Source: a virus. Taken from it: a stretch of DNA of 42,652 nucleotides. The notes beneath the pieces were generated by a model that saw only the letters and a program-made list of their open reading frames with translations, did no database searches and was not told the origin of the DNA. The position numbers and the translations under genes are program-made. The stretch lies in IMG/VR virus record IMGVR_UViG_3300029309_000089, positions 1 to 42,652 of that record; one strand, written 5' to 3'. This document shows positions 1-9,253 of the stretch, piece after piece (positions within the stretch are counted from its first letter, which is position 1; each line of letters opens with the position of its first letter).

Positions 1-268
1 CTAAAGATGAATCAGCTGTTGTGCAATCTAGTTTTTGTGAATAAGCAAAACCTTCTCCTGAAGGAACAGTTGTGCTTTGCGAAATATCCCAAGTGCCTGC
101 ACTACTAGCAACAAATTCCCATCTATCAACTGTAAAGTAACCTGTACCTGTTTGTCCTGAAGCTGTTGCCGCCCTTGTAGCAATCTGCATTTTTCCGTTT
201 ATAAACAAATTCCTACGACCAAATACTTGATTGCTTACCATTGTTTGATCTACTTTAGTTAATGCCAT
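1..268 (-). CDS. Second tail fibre / receptor-binding protein, N-terminal part (runs off left edge)
   Basis: An open frame starts with ATG at 268, sharing one base with the TAA of the large fibre gene (TAATG), and stays open for 89 codons to the window edge. It begins MALTKVDQTMVSNQVFGRRN and contains NLFINGKMQIATRA followed by GYFTVDRWEF. From memory, this resembles N-terminal regions of tail-fibre-like proteins in marine phages, in which a beta-sandwich follows an 'INGxxQ...DRW' segment. Its C-terminal half lies outside the window. The S74 chaperone fragment at the right edge could be its end if the genome is circular or permuted, but the two pieces are out of frame when joined directly. 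The fibre role rests on position and resemblance. Confidence 0.6.
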   Translation of the reverse strand, partial: MALTKVDQTMVSNQVFGRRNLFINGKMQIATRAATASGQTGTGYFTVDRWEFVASSAGTWDISQSTTVPSGEGFAYSQKLDCTTADSSL

Positions 269-3200
269 TAGCTACCCTCTAAGGTTTCTATCCTAGATTT
301 TAAATCATTGATAGTGGTTTGTTGAGTTTCTATTATTGCTTGTTGTTCTTGCATAGCTTTGACAAGTATAGGGGTTATATTTCCATAATCCATTCCCAAA
401 GTATCGTCACTTTCATCTGTTGGCATTAGTTCTTTTACATACTGACCTAATCCGATATCTTGAAAATTTTGTGCAATAAAACCATATTCTTTACTAGGTC
501 TTGAGTCGTCTTTTGAGTCTCCATTAAGTTCCGTTCGCCAGTCAAAATCTTTTACAGTAATTTGTTTTACTTTATCTAAAACATCTGCTGAATCTGTAAT
601 GTTCATTTTCATTCTTTCATCAGATAAAAAGTTTAAGTCAATAGAATCACTATCACTTGTCATACTGAATATATTTGTACCGTTTAGCTGTTTGCCGATA
701 TACCAATATCCTGTTGTTGTATTTGTATAGTTACGAGCAGATATTCCCCAACCACCTGCTGTAGAGTGAGTTCTTAATTGTAAAATACCTGAGGTATCAT
801 CTCCAATATATCCTGCATCCGCAGCTAGAGTCAGTTTGCCTGTTGACTCCAATCTCATTTTTTCTGTTCCGTTCACTTCATATAAATATGAACCTCCACT
901 CGCAGCCATAAGTTTCATACTTGTACCATCACCACGAATATGAACTGTGTTATTGCTTACTTGATTTGCTCCTGCTCCACCTGTACCTAGTTGTATTCTT
1001 GCGTCTGTACCACCGTTTAAGTGTAGATTATTTCCTGATATACGGAGTCTTTCTGTATCAGCAGTTTGAAATTGTATAGTTGCTCCAGAGGCATCAAATA
1101 TTTGTTTTTCATCGCCATTACCAATTTCTAAATTGCCACTTGAAATATGTGCTATTTCAGTAACATTCAATTTACCATTTGATGTTAGGGTCATGTATTC
1201 AGTTCCACCTACATCAAATCTAATTACATCTTCATCTGAACTTTCTTCTACTTGTATTTTTGTATCTTCATCAGCGTCTTTTAAGATAGTCGCTGTATTG
1301 ACATCTGTTTGGTTGATTGTAATGGCTTCTACCTTCGTGCCGCTTGGTGGGGCTTCTGAGAAAGTTAAAGTTGTGCCAGAGATACTGAAAGTGTCCTTGT
1401 TTTGATAGACCCCATCTATGTAAACAGAAACATTGTTTTCATTTACAGGATTGATGGATAGCGTAAGCGTAGTGTCTGAGCCATCTCCTGTCATGGTATC
1501 TAAGTTCATGTTAGATCCAGATACAGCTCCTTTCACATGGTAAACAACTATTTTTCTTGTGTTGGCAGGAGCAACATCAAATGTCAGGGTTGTGCCATTT
1601 AAAACAAAATCATTAGGGTTTTGGTAAACACCTTCAATAAAGACAATGACATTGTCCTCAGATTCAGGGGCTTGAGATAGCGTGAATGCAGTTTCAGAAC
1701 CATCTCCTGTAAAAGTATTAACGCTTAAGCTAGATGTTGAAGTGCCTGATCCACCTATCTCTCCGAAGCTAGTTCCATCGTGTCCTTCAAATCTACTTAG
1801 CGTGGTATTGAATCTTAATTGACCTGCTGCCCCTGATGGTCTTTGTGCTGTTGTTCCTTTTGGTAAAAGTATTGCGTCTGTTTTAGATCCTGCGTCTATG
1901 GCAACTGTCGGTGTACCTTGTCCTATACCTATTCTTGAGTTTGTTCTATCTACTGCAAAAGCGTTTGTGTTGACTGTAAGATTTCCAACAACATTGGTAG
2001 TCGTGCTAGACCCACCTATGCTTGTAAGAGCAGCTAATGTATCAGTACTTGACTCTACAAACGCTTCAATTACATCTATGCCTAAGTATTTGAAATTTAC
2101 ATTACTTCCATCAAAAGTAAGAAATCCATCTCCAGAAGCAAATGCTCCATTAGCTGCATCTAAGACACTTACTGCACTTCCATCTAAAGTGTTTAGTTCT
2201 GCTGTGGTTGCTGTAACACCATCAAGAATATTTAGTTCGGCTGTCGTAGAAGTTACCCCATCAAGAATGTTAAGTTCTGCTGTAGTTGAAGTTACTCCGT
2301 CTAGTATATTTAGTTCTGCTGCGGTAGAAGTTACTGCTGTGCCACCTATCGTAATTCCAGAAGTGGTCAATGCCCCTATGATTAGATTCGCTGCTGCGTA
2401 ACCTGTTGCCCCTGTATTAACTGTCGTTGATGGAACAGTTTGTGTATCGCAAAATATTCTAAATGTGTTGTCAGTAGAGGCATCATAAAAGATACCTGCA
2501 TACTTGGTTGTGCTTGATTCTACATATTTTCCGTAAAATCCGAAGTCAGTGCTGTTACCTGAATTAGCGTTTGCCAGACCTGTGAAGTTATTATCGGTAA
2601 CAACTGAACCTGTTTGTGTTGTTGTTCCTGATACGACTAGGTTTCCTGATACAGTAAGATTATTAGAAACTGTGACATCATTTGGTAAGCCTATGGTCAA
2701 TGTGTCTGTGGCACTAACCGCAACATCTACTTCATTGCTTGTTCCTGCAACTGTTAAGGTGTTTCCGCCTGCAATCGTCTGAGTATTACTACCATCTGAC
2801 AAAGTGAAGCTCGTTGTGACACTTGCAGTACTCGCAGATGTCACTCTACCTTTTGCGTCTATACTCAGTACAGGAATAGCTGTAGCAGAGCCATAATCGT
2901 CTGCTGTGACACCTGATGCTCCTAATGACACTGCCCCACTAGAAACACTAAAATCGCCAGTAAAGCTCGCTATTCCCTTGTTGCTAGATGTGGCATCTTC
3001 CCCACTAAATGTGACTGTTCCGCTAGATTCTGCAACATCAAGCCCCTCTCCTGCTGCAAAAGTAATTGTTCCACCTAATGCGGTAGCTGTTGAATTACTT
3101 CCGTCTGAAACTGTGATGGCTGAGTTAGCTAATTTAGCGTTAGCGATAGAACCTGCCAACATAGCATTTGTTATTACACCTGAACCAATGACTAGATCTA

Positions 3201-6200
3201 TTGTTCCATCACTATCTTCGTATGTGGCTGCAATACCTGTTTCGGTGTTGCTTGAGAACATAGCTCCAACCACATCTTGTACTCTTTCTGTAGTGTGATA
3301 AAGATTGGTTGAGCCTTCGCCTAAGTCGTCTGTGTCAAAGCCTGTAAGATTCCTCGTATCAAAGTTAACTCTGTTACCCATTAGGGCATGATTAGTGCAT
3401 TGATAAAATAAAGCTGTTGGAGTGGCTGCTGTTGCGATTATCTGTGTGTATGCTCCTGAACTTCCTGCTGTTCCGTTTGTAGTTACCCCTGTTGAAAAAG
3501 AAACTGCTTTGTTTGCATCAAAATAAAAAGCTAAAGGGTGTCCGCTATTAGTATTGTCTGATTGGTCAAATCTGTAAGTCGTATCTGGTGTCAGCGTTAT
3601 GTAAGGAGCTTCAACACCATCTATGACATAAGCATTGGAACTTCCGCCATCGTAAGGGTGTTCTGCTGTTTTACTTGCTACTGTGACCACTAATGTTTGA
3701 ACTGTGTTTTCGGAAGGAGCAGTTAAGACTGTTCCTGAAAGTTCTGGATCACTTATTGTTGGATTCGTGATTGTTTTGTTTGTCAGGGTTTCTGATATGG
3801 CAGAAGTATCTACAACAAGATCAATCGTTCCATCAGAGTCCTCGTAGGTAACTGTAACCCCTGTCTCTGTATTACTAGAGAACATTGCTCCAACTGTATC
3901 TTGTACAACTTCGCTAAGATCAATATTTGCTGTTCCGTCAAAGCTAACCCCATGAATTGTTCTAGCTGTTTCTAATGCAGTTGCGGTAGCTGCGTTTCCT
4001 GTGGTGTCTTGATTGAGTGTGCCTATAACAAGATCAATAGTTCCGTCTGAATCTTGGTAAGTGGCTGTTATACCTGTTTCTGTATTGGAACTAAACATAG
4101 CTCCAACAGTGTCTTGGACGACCTCACTTAGATCTATATTGGCAGATCCATCAAAGGACACACCATGTATGGTTCTTGCAGTTTCTAAAGTCGTAGCTGT
4201 GGTTGCGTTACCTGCAACATCTCCAACAAAAGAAGTAGCTGCAAATATTTTATTAGAAACCAATCTGCCATCGCTGTTATTCCAAAGAATGCTAGGCTTG
4301 CTTGAAGAACCACCAAACTCTAACCCTGCTCCATTTGTAGCGGAAAGAGTTGTTGCATTTTTGGCTATTCGTAAAGTTGCGTCCTCAATATCAAGGTTAG
4401 TTGTGTTTATGGTTGTGGTTGTTCCGTTTACTGTCAGATCGCCTGTAACAGTTAAACCACCACCGATAGTTACATCATCTGGTAATCCTATGGTTACAGT
4501 TGCCCCCTCACTGCCAGAGCCAGAAACTTCTATCTCGTTAGAAGTACCAGAGATCCCCGCTACATAATTTCCTGTTGTTTGAGTTGATAAAGCAACAGCA
4601 TTGTTAGCAATCTGGTCTGAGCCAATGGCATCGTCAGCAATATCTAGGGTCACTGCTGCGGTTTCACTTCCTGAGTTGGCAACTGTAATTCTTGAGTTTC
4701 CTGCGTCAGCTATGGTTGCGACATAATTGCCTGTGGTATCTGTACCTAGTGCAACGCTGTTAGCTGCAACTGTTAGGGCAATAGAAGTATTGCCTAAGTT
4801 TGTTATTGTTCCTGAACCTGTGACATCGCCTGTAAAAGTAAGCGTAGGGTCACTTACATCTAGGTCAATAGTGCCATCACTATCTTCATAAGTAACAGAA
4901 ATACCGCTTTCGGTATTAGAAGAAAACATTGCTCCCACAATGTCTTGGATTCTTTCTGCATTGACAGTTACATCACCTGAACTAACAGTAAAGTCAGTTG
5001 CGTCAAATGAGGCAATACCTTTGTTAGAATCAGTCGCATCTTCTGCACTAATAGTAACTGTGGCAGTTTCAGATCCACTTCCTGAAACATCTATTCCCTC
5101 TCCTGCAGAGATAGCTGATACATAGTTTCCAGTGGTGTCCGTACCTAATGCAATTGAATTAGCTTGTATGGTGGTAGAGATTGTGACATCTCCAAGATTG
5201 GTCATAGTAGCCGAACCTGCTACATCTCCACTTAATGTTATAACAGGGTCAGCTACATTGAAGTCTAATGTTCCGTCTGAATCTTCGTAGGTGACAGCTA
5301 TTCCTGACTCTGTGTTAGAGCCAACCATTGCTCCTACGATATCTTGAACTCTTTCCGCATTTACTGTGACAGCTCCACTTGATACTGTGAAATCTGTGCT
5401 GTCAAAACTTGCAATACCTTTGTTACTGCTTGTTGCGTCCTCTGCCGATACAGTTATGGTTGCGTTTTCTGAACCACCACCGCTTACATCTATTCCTTCC
5501 CCTGCGGTTAGGTCAGCAACAAAATTACCTGTTGTATCTGTTCCTAAAGCTACACTATTAGCAGCTATTGTCGCTGTTAAAGTGGCATCACCTAAGTTCG
5601 TGATGGTCGCATTACCTGATAGGTCGCCACCTAAAGTCAATGTAAAATCATCTACATCAAAATCCAATGTCCCATCAGAATCTTGATAAGCCACCGCAAT
5701 ACCTGATTCCGTATTGCTTGATACCATTCCCCCAACGATATCCTGTACCCTTTCAGCGTTTAGGGTCACATCTCCAGACGAAACGCTAAAATCTGTAGCA
5801 TCAAACGATGCTATACCCTTGTTTGAATCGGTAGCGTCCTCTGCGGATATTGTGACCGCAGCAGTTTCACTACCAGAACCAGATACATCTATACCTTCAC
5901 CTGCAGCAATAGTAGCGACATAGTTGCCTGTCGTATCAGTGCCAAGTGCTACTGAGTTTGCTGTTATGGTTGCGGTAAGTGTTCCGTTGCCTAGTTCTGT
6001 AAGGGTTACTGATCCTGATAGATCCCCACCAAGAGTTATGGTTGGCGATTTGTTTATGGTGGTGGCACTGGAGATATCTCCGCCATTGATATCTACTGTA
6101 TTCAAAACAGGACTTGTGAGGGTTTTGTTAGTTAAAGTCTGTGTGCCTGTCAGAGTCGTGACTGTGCTATCTATTGCCACTGTGATTGCGTTGCCTGAAC

Positions 6201-6687
6201 CAGTAGTATCAATACCTGTGCCACCAGAAATACTGAGGGTTTCACTATCTAAATCAATGGATAATGCTCCACCTGAATCTCCTTGAAAATCAAGATCTTG
6301 TGAGGTTAGTTCTGCATCAACATAAGCCTTGATTGATTGTTGGGTTGCAAGGGCAGTATTACTGTTACTACCCATGTTATCTTCGTCAAGAATTGCTGTG
6401 ACTGTTTGACCAGAAGTAAAAGTAAGGTTTGGTATTTTAAAGTTGAGACTTGAGGCATCTGAATCTAATGTGGAAAGCCATCTTGTGTTGGCATGGTCAT
6501 AAATAATACCTGCTCCGTTATCACTTGAGCCTGCGGTATAACCATCTTTCAAAGAACGACCAAGTATTGAGCTTGGACCACCAGGACCTTGAATACCTAC
6601 TGTTACAACAGAAATACTACTGCTATCCGTTACAGTTATGCTGTTTACTGGGTTAGCATCGGAAACTGTAATGCTACTTATTGCCAT
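268..6687 (-). CDS. Giant repetitive tail fibre with cupredoxin-like domain and S74 intramolecular chaperone
   Basis: This 2139-residue Thr/Ser/Gly/Asp-rich protein has few Cys or Trp residues, as expected of a beta-structured fibre. In order: an N-terminal attachment region; three 133-residue repeats (about residues 230-630) with anchors such as AERVQDIVGAM and GEGIDVSG; shorter repeats; a cupredoxin-like domain (about 996-1110); four 13-residue AELNILDGV repeats (about 1450-1502); two GDGS...FTL...GVYQN modules (about 1650-1770); and a C-terminal S74 domain. The S74 domain has the usual LSDERMKMNI start (Ser2022 the likely self-cleavage site), GFIAQNFQD, and a closing coiled coil ending RIETLEGS. 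S74 domains trimerise fibres and then cut themselves off. It is presumably the receptor-binding or side fibre of the virion. It overlaps the upstream gene by one base (TAATG). Confidence 0.85.
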   Translation of the reverse strand: MAISSITVSDANPVNSITVTDSSSISVVTVGIQGPGGPSSILGRSLKDGYTAGSSDNGAGIIYDHANTRWLSTLDSDASSLNFKIPNLTFTSGQTVTAILDEDNMGSNSNTALATQQSIKAYVDAELTSQDLDFQGDSGGALSIDLDSETLSISGGTGIDTTGSGNAITVAIDSTVTTLTGTQTLTNKTLTSPVLNTVDINGGDISSATTINKSPTITLGGDLSGSVTLTELGNGTLTATITANSVALGTDTTGNYVATIAAGEGIDVSGSGSETAAVTISAEDATDSNKGIASFDATDFSVSSGDVTLNAERVQDIVGGMVSSNTESGIAVAYQDSDGTLDFDVDDFTLTLGGDLSGNATITNLGDATLTATIAANSVALGTDTTGNFVADLTAGEGIDVSGGGSENATITVSAEDATSSNKGIASFDSTDFTVSSGAVTVNAERVQDIVGAMVGSNTESGIAVTYEDSDGTLDFNVADPVITLSGDVAGSATMTNLGDVTISTTIQANSIALGTDTTGNYVSAISAGEGIDVSGSGSETATVTISAEDATDSNKGIASFDATDFTVSSGDVTVNAERIQDIVGAMFSSNTESGISVTYEDSDGTIDLDVSDPTLTFTGDVTGSGTITNLGNTSIALTVAANSVALGTDTTGNYVATIADAGNSRITVANSGSETAAVTLDIADDAIGSDQIANNAVALSTQTTGNYVAGISGTSNEIEVSGSGSEGATVTIGLPDDVTIGGGLTVTGDLTVNGTTTTINTTNLDIEDATLRIAKNATTLSATNGAGLEFGGSSSKPSILWNNSDGRLVSNKIFAATSFVGDVAGNATTATTLETARTIHGVSFDGSANIDLSEVVQDTVGAMFSSNTETGITATYQDSDGTIDLVIGTLNQDTTGNAATATALETARTIHGVSFDGTANIDLSEVVQDTVGAMFSSNTETGVTVTYEDSDGTIDLVVDTSAISETLTNKTITNPTISDPELSGTVLTAPSENTVQTLVVTVASKTAEHPYDGGSSNAYVIDGVEAPYITLTPDTTYRFDQSDNTNSGHPLAFYFDANKAVSFSTGVTTNGTAGSSGAYTQIIATAATPTALFYQCTNHALMGNRVNFDTRNLTGFDTDDLGEGSTNLYHTTERVQDVVGAMFSSNTETGIAATYEDSDGTIDLVIGSGVITNAMLAGSIANAKLANSAITVSDGSNSTATALGGTITFAAGEGLDVAESSGTVTFSGEDATSSNKGIASFTGDFSVSSGAVSLGASGVTADDYGSATAIPVLSIDAKGRVTSASTASVTTSFTLSDGSNTQTIAGGNTLTVAGTSNEVDVAVSATDTLTIGLPNDVTVSNNLTVSGNLVVSGTTTQTGSVVTDNNFTGLANANSGNSTDFGFYGKYVESSTTKYAGIFYDASTDNTFRIFCDTQTVPSTTVNTGATGYAAANLIIGALTTSGITIGGTAVTSTAAELNILDGVTSTTAELNILDGVTSTTAELNILDGVTATTAELNTLDGSAVSVLDAANGAFASGDGFLTFDGSNVNFKYLGIDVIEAFVESSTDTLAALTSIGGSSTTTNVVGNLTVNTNAFAVDRTNSRIGIGQGTPTVAIDAGSKTDAILLPKGTTAQRPSGAAGQLRFNTTLSRFEGHDGTSFGEIGGSGTSTSSLSVNTFTGDGSETAFTLSQAPESEDNVIVFIEGVYQNPNDFVLNGTTLTFDVAPANTRKIVVYHVKGAVSGSNMNLDTMTGDGSDTTLTLSINPVNENNVSVYIDGVYQNKDTFSISGTTLTFSEAPPSGTKVEAITINQTDVNTATILKDADEDTKIQVEESSDEDVIRFDVGGTEYMTLTSNGKLNVTEIAHISSGNLEIGNGDEKQIFDASGATIQFQTADTERLRISGNNLHLNGGTDARIQLGTGGAGANQVSNNTVHIRGDGTSMKLMAASGGSYLYEVNGTEKMRLESTGKLTLAADAGYIGDDTSGILQLRTHSTAGGWGISARNYTNTTTGYWYIGKQLNGTNIFSMTSDSDSIDLNFLSDERMKMNITDSADVLDKVKQITVKDFDWRTELNGDSKDDSRPSKEYGFIAQNFQDIGLGQYVKELMPTDESDDTLGMDYGNITPILVKAMQEQQAIIETQQTTINDLKSRIETLEGS
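2181..2334 (-). repeat. Four tandem 39-bp repeats coding AELNILDGV in the fibre
   Basis: Four consecutive 13-codon units encode TST/TAT-TAELNILDGV, the last changed to AELNTLDGS. The DNA copies are similar but carry synonymous changes. Such AELN-LDG repeats are common in marine phage fibres and are probably short beta or triple-helix turns. The number of units could vary by slippage. Confidence 0.8.
4800..5998 (-). repeat. Three 399-bp tandem protein-level repeats in the fibre
   Basis: The codons for the (N)AERVQDIVG anchor fall at 4952, 5351 and 5750, spaced exactly 399 bp (133 codons). Between anchors the same sequence of motifs recurs (SNTESGI, DSDGT, NSVALGTDTTGN, GEGIDVSG, SNKGIASFD). 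The DNA differs at many third codon positions, so the repeats are kept by selection on the protein rather than recently duplicated. The outer boundaries are approximate. Confidence 0.75.
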
Positions 6688-7037
6688 TATCTGCTAACTG
6701 CTCCCCTCACTGCAAAAGTTCCTTCTAATATTCGTGATATCGTTCCGTCTCCTGCTGTTATTCTTAAATCGTAGACTCCATCTCCCACAGACATATTGGC
6801 TGTATCGGTTGCAGATATATTAAGTACGACTGTGCCTGCAGAACCACCTAATGTGATTCCGCTACCTGCGGTCAATGTTTTAATTATGGCTGAGTCGTCT
6901 TGATTGGTACGCAGATCCATTTCGGCTGCAGAATAGCCTGTCAAATTGACTAATGCGTCACTAGAGTCTTTTAATGTAAGGGTTTTGCCAAATGTAGCCC
7001 CTTGTTCTATTACGAAATGATGGAAACCTGCAGTCAT
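6687..7037 (-). CDS. Small virion protein upstream of the fibre (fibre adapter candidate)
   Basis: A 116-residue protein beginning MTAGFHHFVIEQGATF. The ATG at 7037 is chosen because TTGAGGATTG lies just upstream as ribosome binding site; a further upstream TTG is part of that site. The sequence has beta-rich patterns (TLTLKDSSDALVNLTGYSA, GVYDLRITAGDG, RILEGTFAVRG) typical of small proteins found before fibres in marine phages. They resemble the N-terminal attachment domain of BppU-like baseplate proteins. Its stop codon overlaps the fibre start, which suggests translational coupling and a structural partnership. I cannot name a specific function, and the adapter role is inferred from position. 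Confidence 0.6.
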   Translation of the reverse strand: MTAGFHHFVIEQGATFGKTLTLKDSSDALVNLTGYSAAEMDLRTNQDDSAIIKTLTAGSGITLGGSAGTVVLNISATDTANMSVGDGVYDLRITAGDGTISRILEGTFAVRGAVSR

Positions 7038-7114
7038 AAAAACAATCCTCAAAAATGTTTATTTGCATGGTGTCTACCATATGGGCATCTGCCTATGTCA
7101 TATTATCACTAAAA

Positions 7115-7483
7115 TTACTTAGTTGCTTTTTTAGTGGTCTTTTTAGCTGTAGTTTTTTTGGTTGTTTTCTTTTTGGTTTCTTTCTTTTCTTCTTCTGGAG
7201 CTACTCCACCTTCCCATGCTTCATTTACATCAGGAGTAGATGGGTCGTCAGCTACATAGTGTCCTTTGTCATTTCTAGCTCTGACAGGATCTCCCTCTTC
7301 AACATCAGAAACATCGTCTACTTTGACTTCCATAGCCCAACCATTGTTGACCCAATCTTTCATGTGCTTTTCTTTCCATTCTTCTTTGGTGTCAACGATA
7401 GTATCTACAGTAAGGAGTTCTACCTCTGTACCTTCTTCTGTAGTAGCCATTGGTTTTGGTACTAAAATTTTGTATGTTGCCAT
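7115..7483 (-). CDS. Head-region protein with Lys/Thr-rich tail
   Basis: A 122-residue protein. The first 90 residues are acidic to mixed, with segments such as VRARNDKGHYVADDP and PDVNEAWEGG that I recall from marine phage structural clusters. The last 30 residues, from about EEEKKETKKK onward, are almost only Lys, Thr and Ala, resembling a histone H1-type tail. GAGAGGTAAAA precedes the ATG as a good ribosome binding site. It lies between the capsid/decoration genes and the fibre genes, just after a terminator-like hairpin. Possible roles are a DNA-binding internal head protein or a minor virion component. Neither can be shown from sequence. Confidence 0.6.
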   Translation of the reverse strand: MATYKILVPKPMATTEEGTEVELLTVDTIVDTKEEWKEKHMKDWVNNGWAMEVKVDDVSDVEEGDPVRARNDKGHYVADDPSTPDVNEAWEGGVAPEEEKKETKKKTTKKTTAKKTTKKATK

Positions 7484-7494
7484 TTTTACCTCTC

Positions 7495-7548
7495 AAAAAA
7501 TGAGGGGAGCATAAATATACAGGAGTGGTTTGTTCCTCATGCTCCCCC
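7495..7548 (-). terminator. Terminator-like hairpin after the capsid genes
   Basis: On the minus strand a 9-bp perfect stem (GGGGAGCAT at 7547-7539 pairing with ATGCTCCCC at 7512-7504) closes a loop of 26 bases. The loop has a further AGGA/TCCT pairing, and TCATTTTTT follows. This is the form of an intrinsic terminator. It lies directly after the capsid and decoration genes and 11 bp before the next start, so it probably lowers transcription into the fibre genes relative to the capsid. Confidence 0.65.
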
Positions 7549-7557
7549 CAAAGTTAT

Positions 7558-8007
7558 TTACACAGTAGAGCTTGTGTCAGCATCAACATTGTGTCTTGGG
7601 TGACTTTTGATCACAGTTACACCATAGGGAGAACCATTTGAGTGTGTACCAGTATGATCTGCTACAACTCTTATGTATCTTGCCCCACCGACATAACCAA
7701 TAGAGGTTACTTGTGGTGTTTCCGCATTATCATCTAAAGTCAAAAAGATTCCATTAGAATCTACTGTTCCGTCAGTTACCGAAGTAGCTGCTGTGACAGC
7801 AGAGAAAGATGAATTATCAGAGCTTTCTTCTAGTTTGAAATCAATTTTAACAGAACCAGAAAGAGTGTCTCCTTCTGCTCCTGAGTCAACAACAATAGTT
7901 GCTCCTTCAAACCCTTGCAGGTCAACCCCTGTGCCATTGGCATCAGCAGTTCTGACCGCAGGAGCAAGGGATTGTGCTACTGAAATATTATTTGCTAAAT
8001 CTCTCAT
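7558..8007 (-). CDS. Capsid-associated protein, decoration protein candidate
   Basis: A 149-residue protein starting MRDLANNISVAQSLAPAV, with GCGAGGTAATTAACT before the ATG. It is rich in Gly, Ser, Thr and Val, with beta-strand patterns (GATIVVDSGAEGDTL, IDFKLEESSDNSSFSAV, GARYIRVVADHTG). It follows the major capsid gene by 15 bp. Proteins of this kind (an N-terminal 'SIAPAV' segment, a 'LEESDDN' strand) commonly follow HK97-type capsid genes in marine phages, where a decoration or cement role is the usual guess. Position and composition support a head role. No motif proves it. Confidence 0.6.
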   Translation of the reverse strand: MRDLANNISVAQSLAPAVRTADANGTGVDLQGFEGATIVVDSGAEGDTLSGSVKIDFKLEESSDNSSFSAVTAATSVTDGTVDSNGIFLTLDDNAETPQVTSIGYVGGARYIRVVADHTGTHSNGSPYGVTVIKSHPRHNVDADTSSTV

Positions 8008-8022
8008 AGTTAATTACCTCGC

Positions 8023-9243
8023 TTATGCTGAAATATTTTGTTTAACGATAGCCTCTGCTTGAACCACTTGTCCACCAACTCTTCTTCTAGCAATGTATCT
8101 GACATTACCAGTAGTAGCTTGGGTAAATGGATCTCTCAAGACCGCCATGTTGATCCTATCTACGATCATGTAAGCTCTATTAAAGTCTCCAAAAACAACA
8201 GGCTTAGTACCTGAACCTACATCAGGCATATCAGTTGCCTCAATGTAAGGGAAACCTAAAATAGTGTTAGTTACACCACCAGTTAGCATCATACCTGCTT
8301 GGAAAACATACTGACCTGCAGTATCTTTCAATTTTCTGATTGCAGCTAGTGTAGTTCTGTTAAAAACAAAAGTACCATTTCTTGAGTATTCACTCTTAAT
8401 TGAGTGTACTAAAGTTAATAGTCCGTCTGCAGTTAAAAGAGTTCCACTTCCAGAGTTTACTGAACTAACATTTGAGTTAGTTAAGATCCCTTCTGGTTTT
8501 CCAACTGAGTCACCAGAAACAAACGCAGTACCTTCTGCCTTTGCGAATTGAGTCGCAAATTCAGACTGCATTTCAGCTTCAAGGTCAAATACTGAATCTT
8601 CTAAATCTTGCTCAGAGATATCTACCATAGCGTAGTATTCGTGAGCAGGGATTTCTTCCAGACCTACATTGTAACCTGTAGTTTCTGAACGAGTTCCTGA
8701 TTCAGCAACCCACTGAGCAGCGAAGGTAGAAGTTCTTTTAGGAACTTGAATACTTCTTTGTCCAGTGCTTCTTACTCTTGCAATAGATCTGATAGGAGAG
8801 ATTTCAGTTACAGTTTTAAGTAACTCTCTTACATACTCAGGTGGAGCAAGATATCCACCAGTACTATCATTGCTTACAGTTAAGGCTTTCTTTTCAGCAT
8901 CTTCCAATGCGTCAAAACCTTTTCTGCAGTAGTTTTCAAAAGCAATGCAATGCTCGTCAACTTGTTTAGTGTCAAATCCAGAGCTAGGTCTCTTTAGGAT
9001 TGTTTCTAAACTAGATAACTTTTCATTAACTTGCTCTTGAGCTTTTTCGGCTTGTGTGAATCTTTGGTTAAAATCTTCAAGACCATTCATCTTTTCTTCA
9101 ATGTTTTCAATCTTGTCGTTCAACAAAGGATCAACACTCAAACCTTTTTCAAGTTGCTCTAACTTTTCGTCATTGGCTTTTTTAAATTCTTCAAAAGCCT
9201 TTCCGTACTCGTCCAAAGCTCCTTTTATAACTTCGTCAGTCAT
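8023..9243 (-). CDS. HK97-fold major capsid protein
   Basis: A 406-residue protein. Residues about 1-100 form a charged coiled coil (EEFKKANDEKLEQLEKG onward), the scaffold-like delta domain that the prohead protease removes in the HK97 family. The rest is a classic Phage_capsid domain: GGYLAPPEYVRELLKTV, VRSTGQRSIQVPKRTS, VDISEQDLEDSVFDLEAEM, GKPEGILTNSN, GNVRYIARRRVGGQVV. The length is typical of a capsid protein with a delta domain. AAGGAGCATAAT precedes the ATG. The gene follows the protease directly, giving the standard portal-protease-capsid order. It assembles the icosahedral head. Confidence 0.93.
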   Translation of the reverse strand: MTDEVIKGALDEYGKAFEEFKKANDEKLEQLEKGLSVDPLLNDKIENIEEKMNGLEDFNQRFTQAEKAQEQVNEKLSSLETILKRPSSGFDTKQVDEHCIAFENYCRKGFDALEDAEKKALTVSNDSTGGYLAPPEYVRELLKTVTEISPIRSIARVRSTGQRSIQVPKRTSTFAAQWVAESGTRSETTGYNVGLEEIPAHEYYAMVDISEQDLEDSVFDLEAEMQSEFATQFAKAEGTAFVSGDSVGKPEGILTNSNVSSVNSGSGTLLTADGLLTLVHSIKSEYSRNGTFVFNRTTLAAIRKLKDTAGQYVFQAGMMLTGGVTNTILGFPYIEATDMPDVGSGTKPVVFGDFNRAYMIVDRINMAVLRDPFTQATTGNVRYIARRRVGGQVVQAEAIVKQNISA

Positions 9244-9253
9244 ATTATGCTCC

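Noticed and set aside
268-6687. A diversity-generating retroelement acting on the fibre
   Set aside because: No reverse transcriptase and no template/variable repeat pair was seen. The fibre repeats are protein modules.
1133-6774. Many plus-strand open frames opposite the large fibre gene
   Set aside because: They are antisense shadows of a repetitive, Thr/Ser/Ala-rich coding sequence and lack ribosome binding sites. Their Val/Pro/Ser-rich products match no family.
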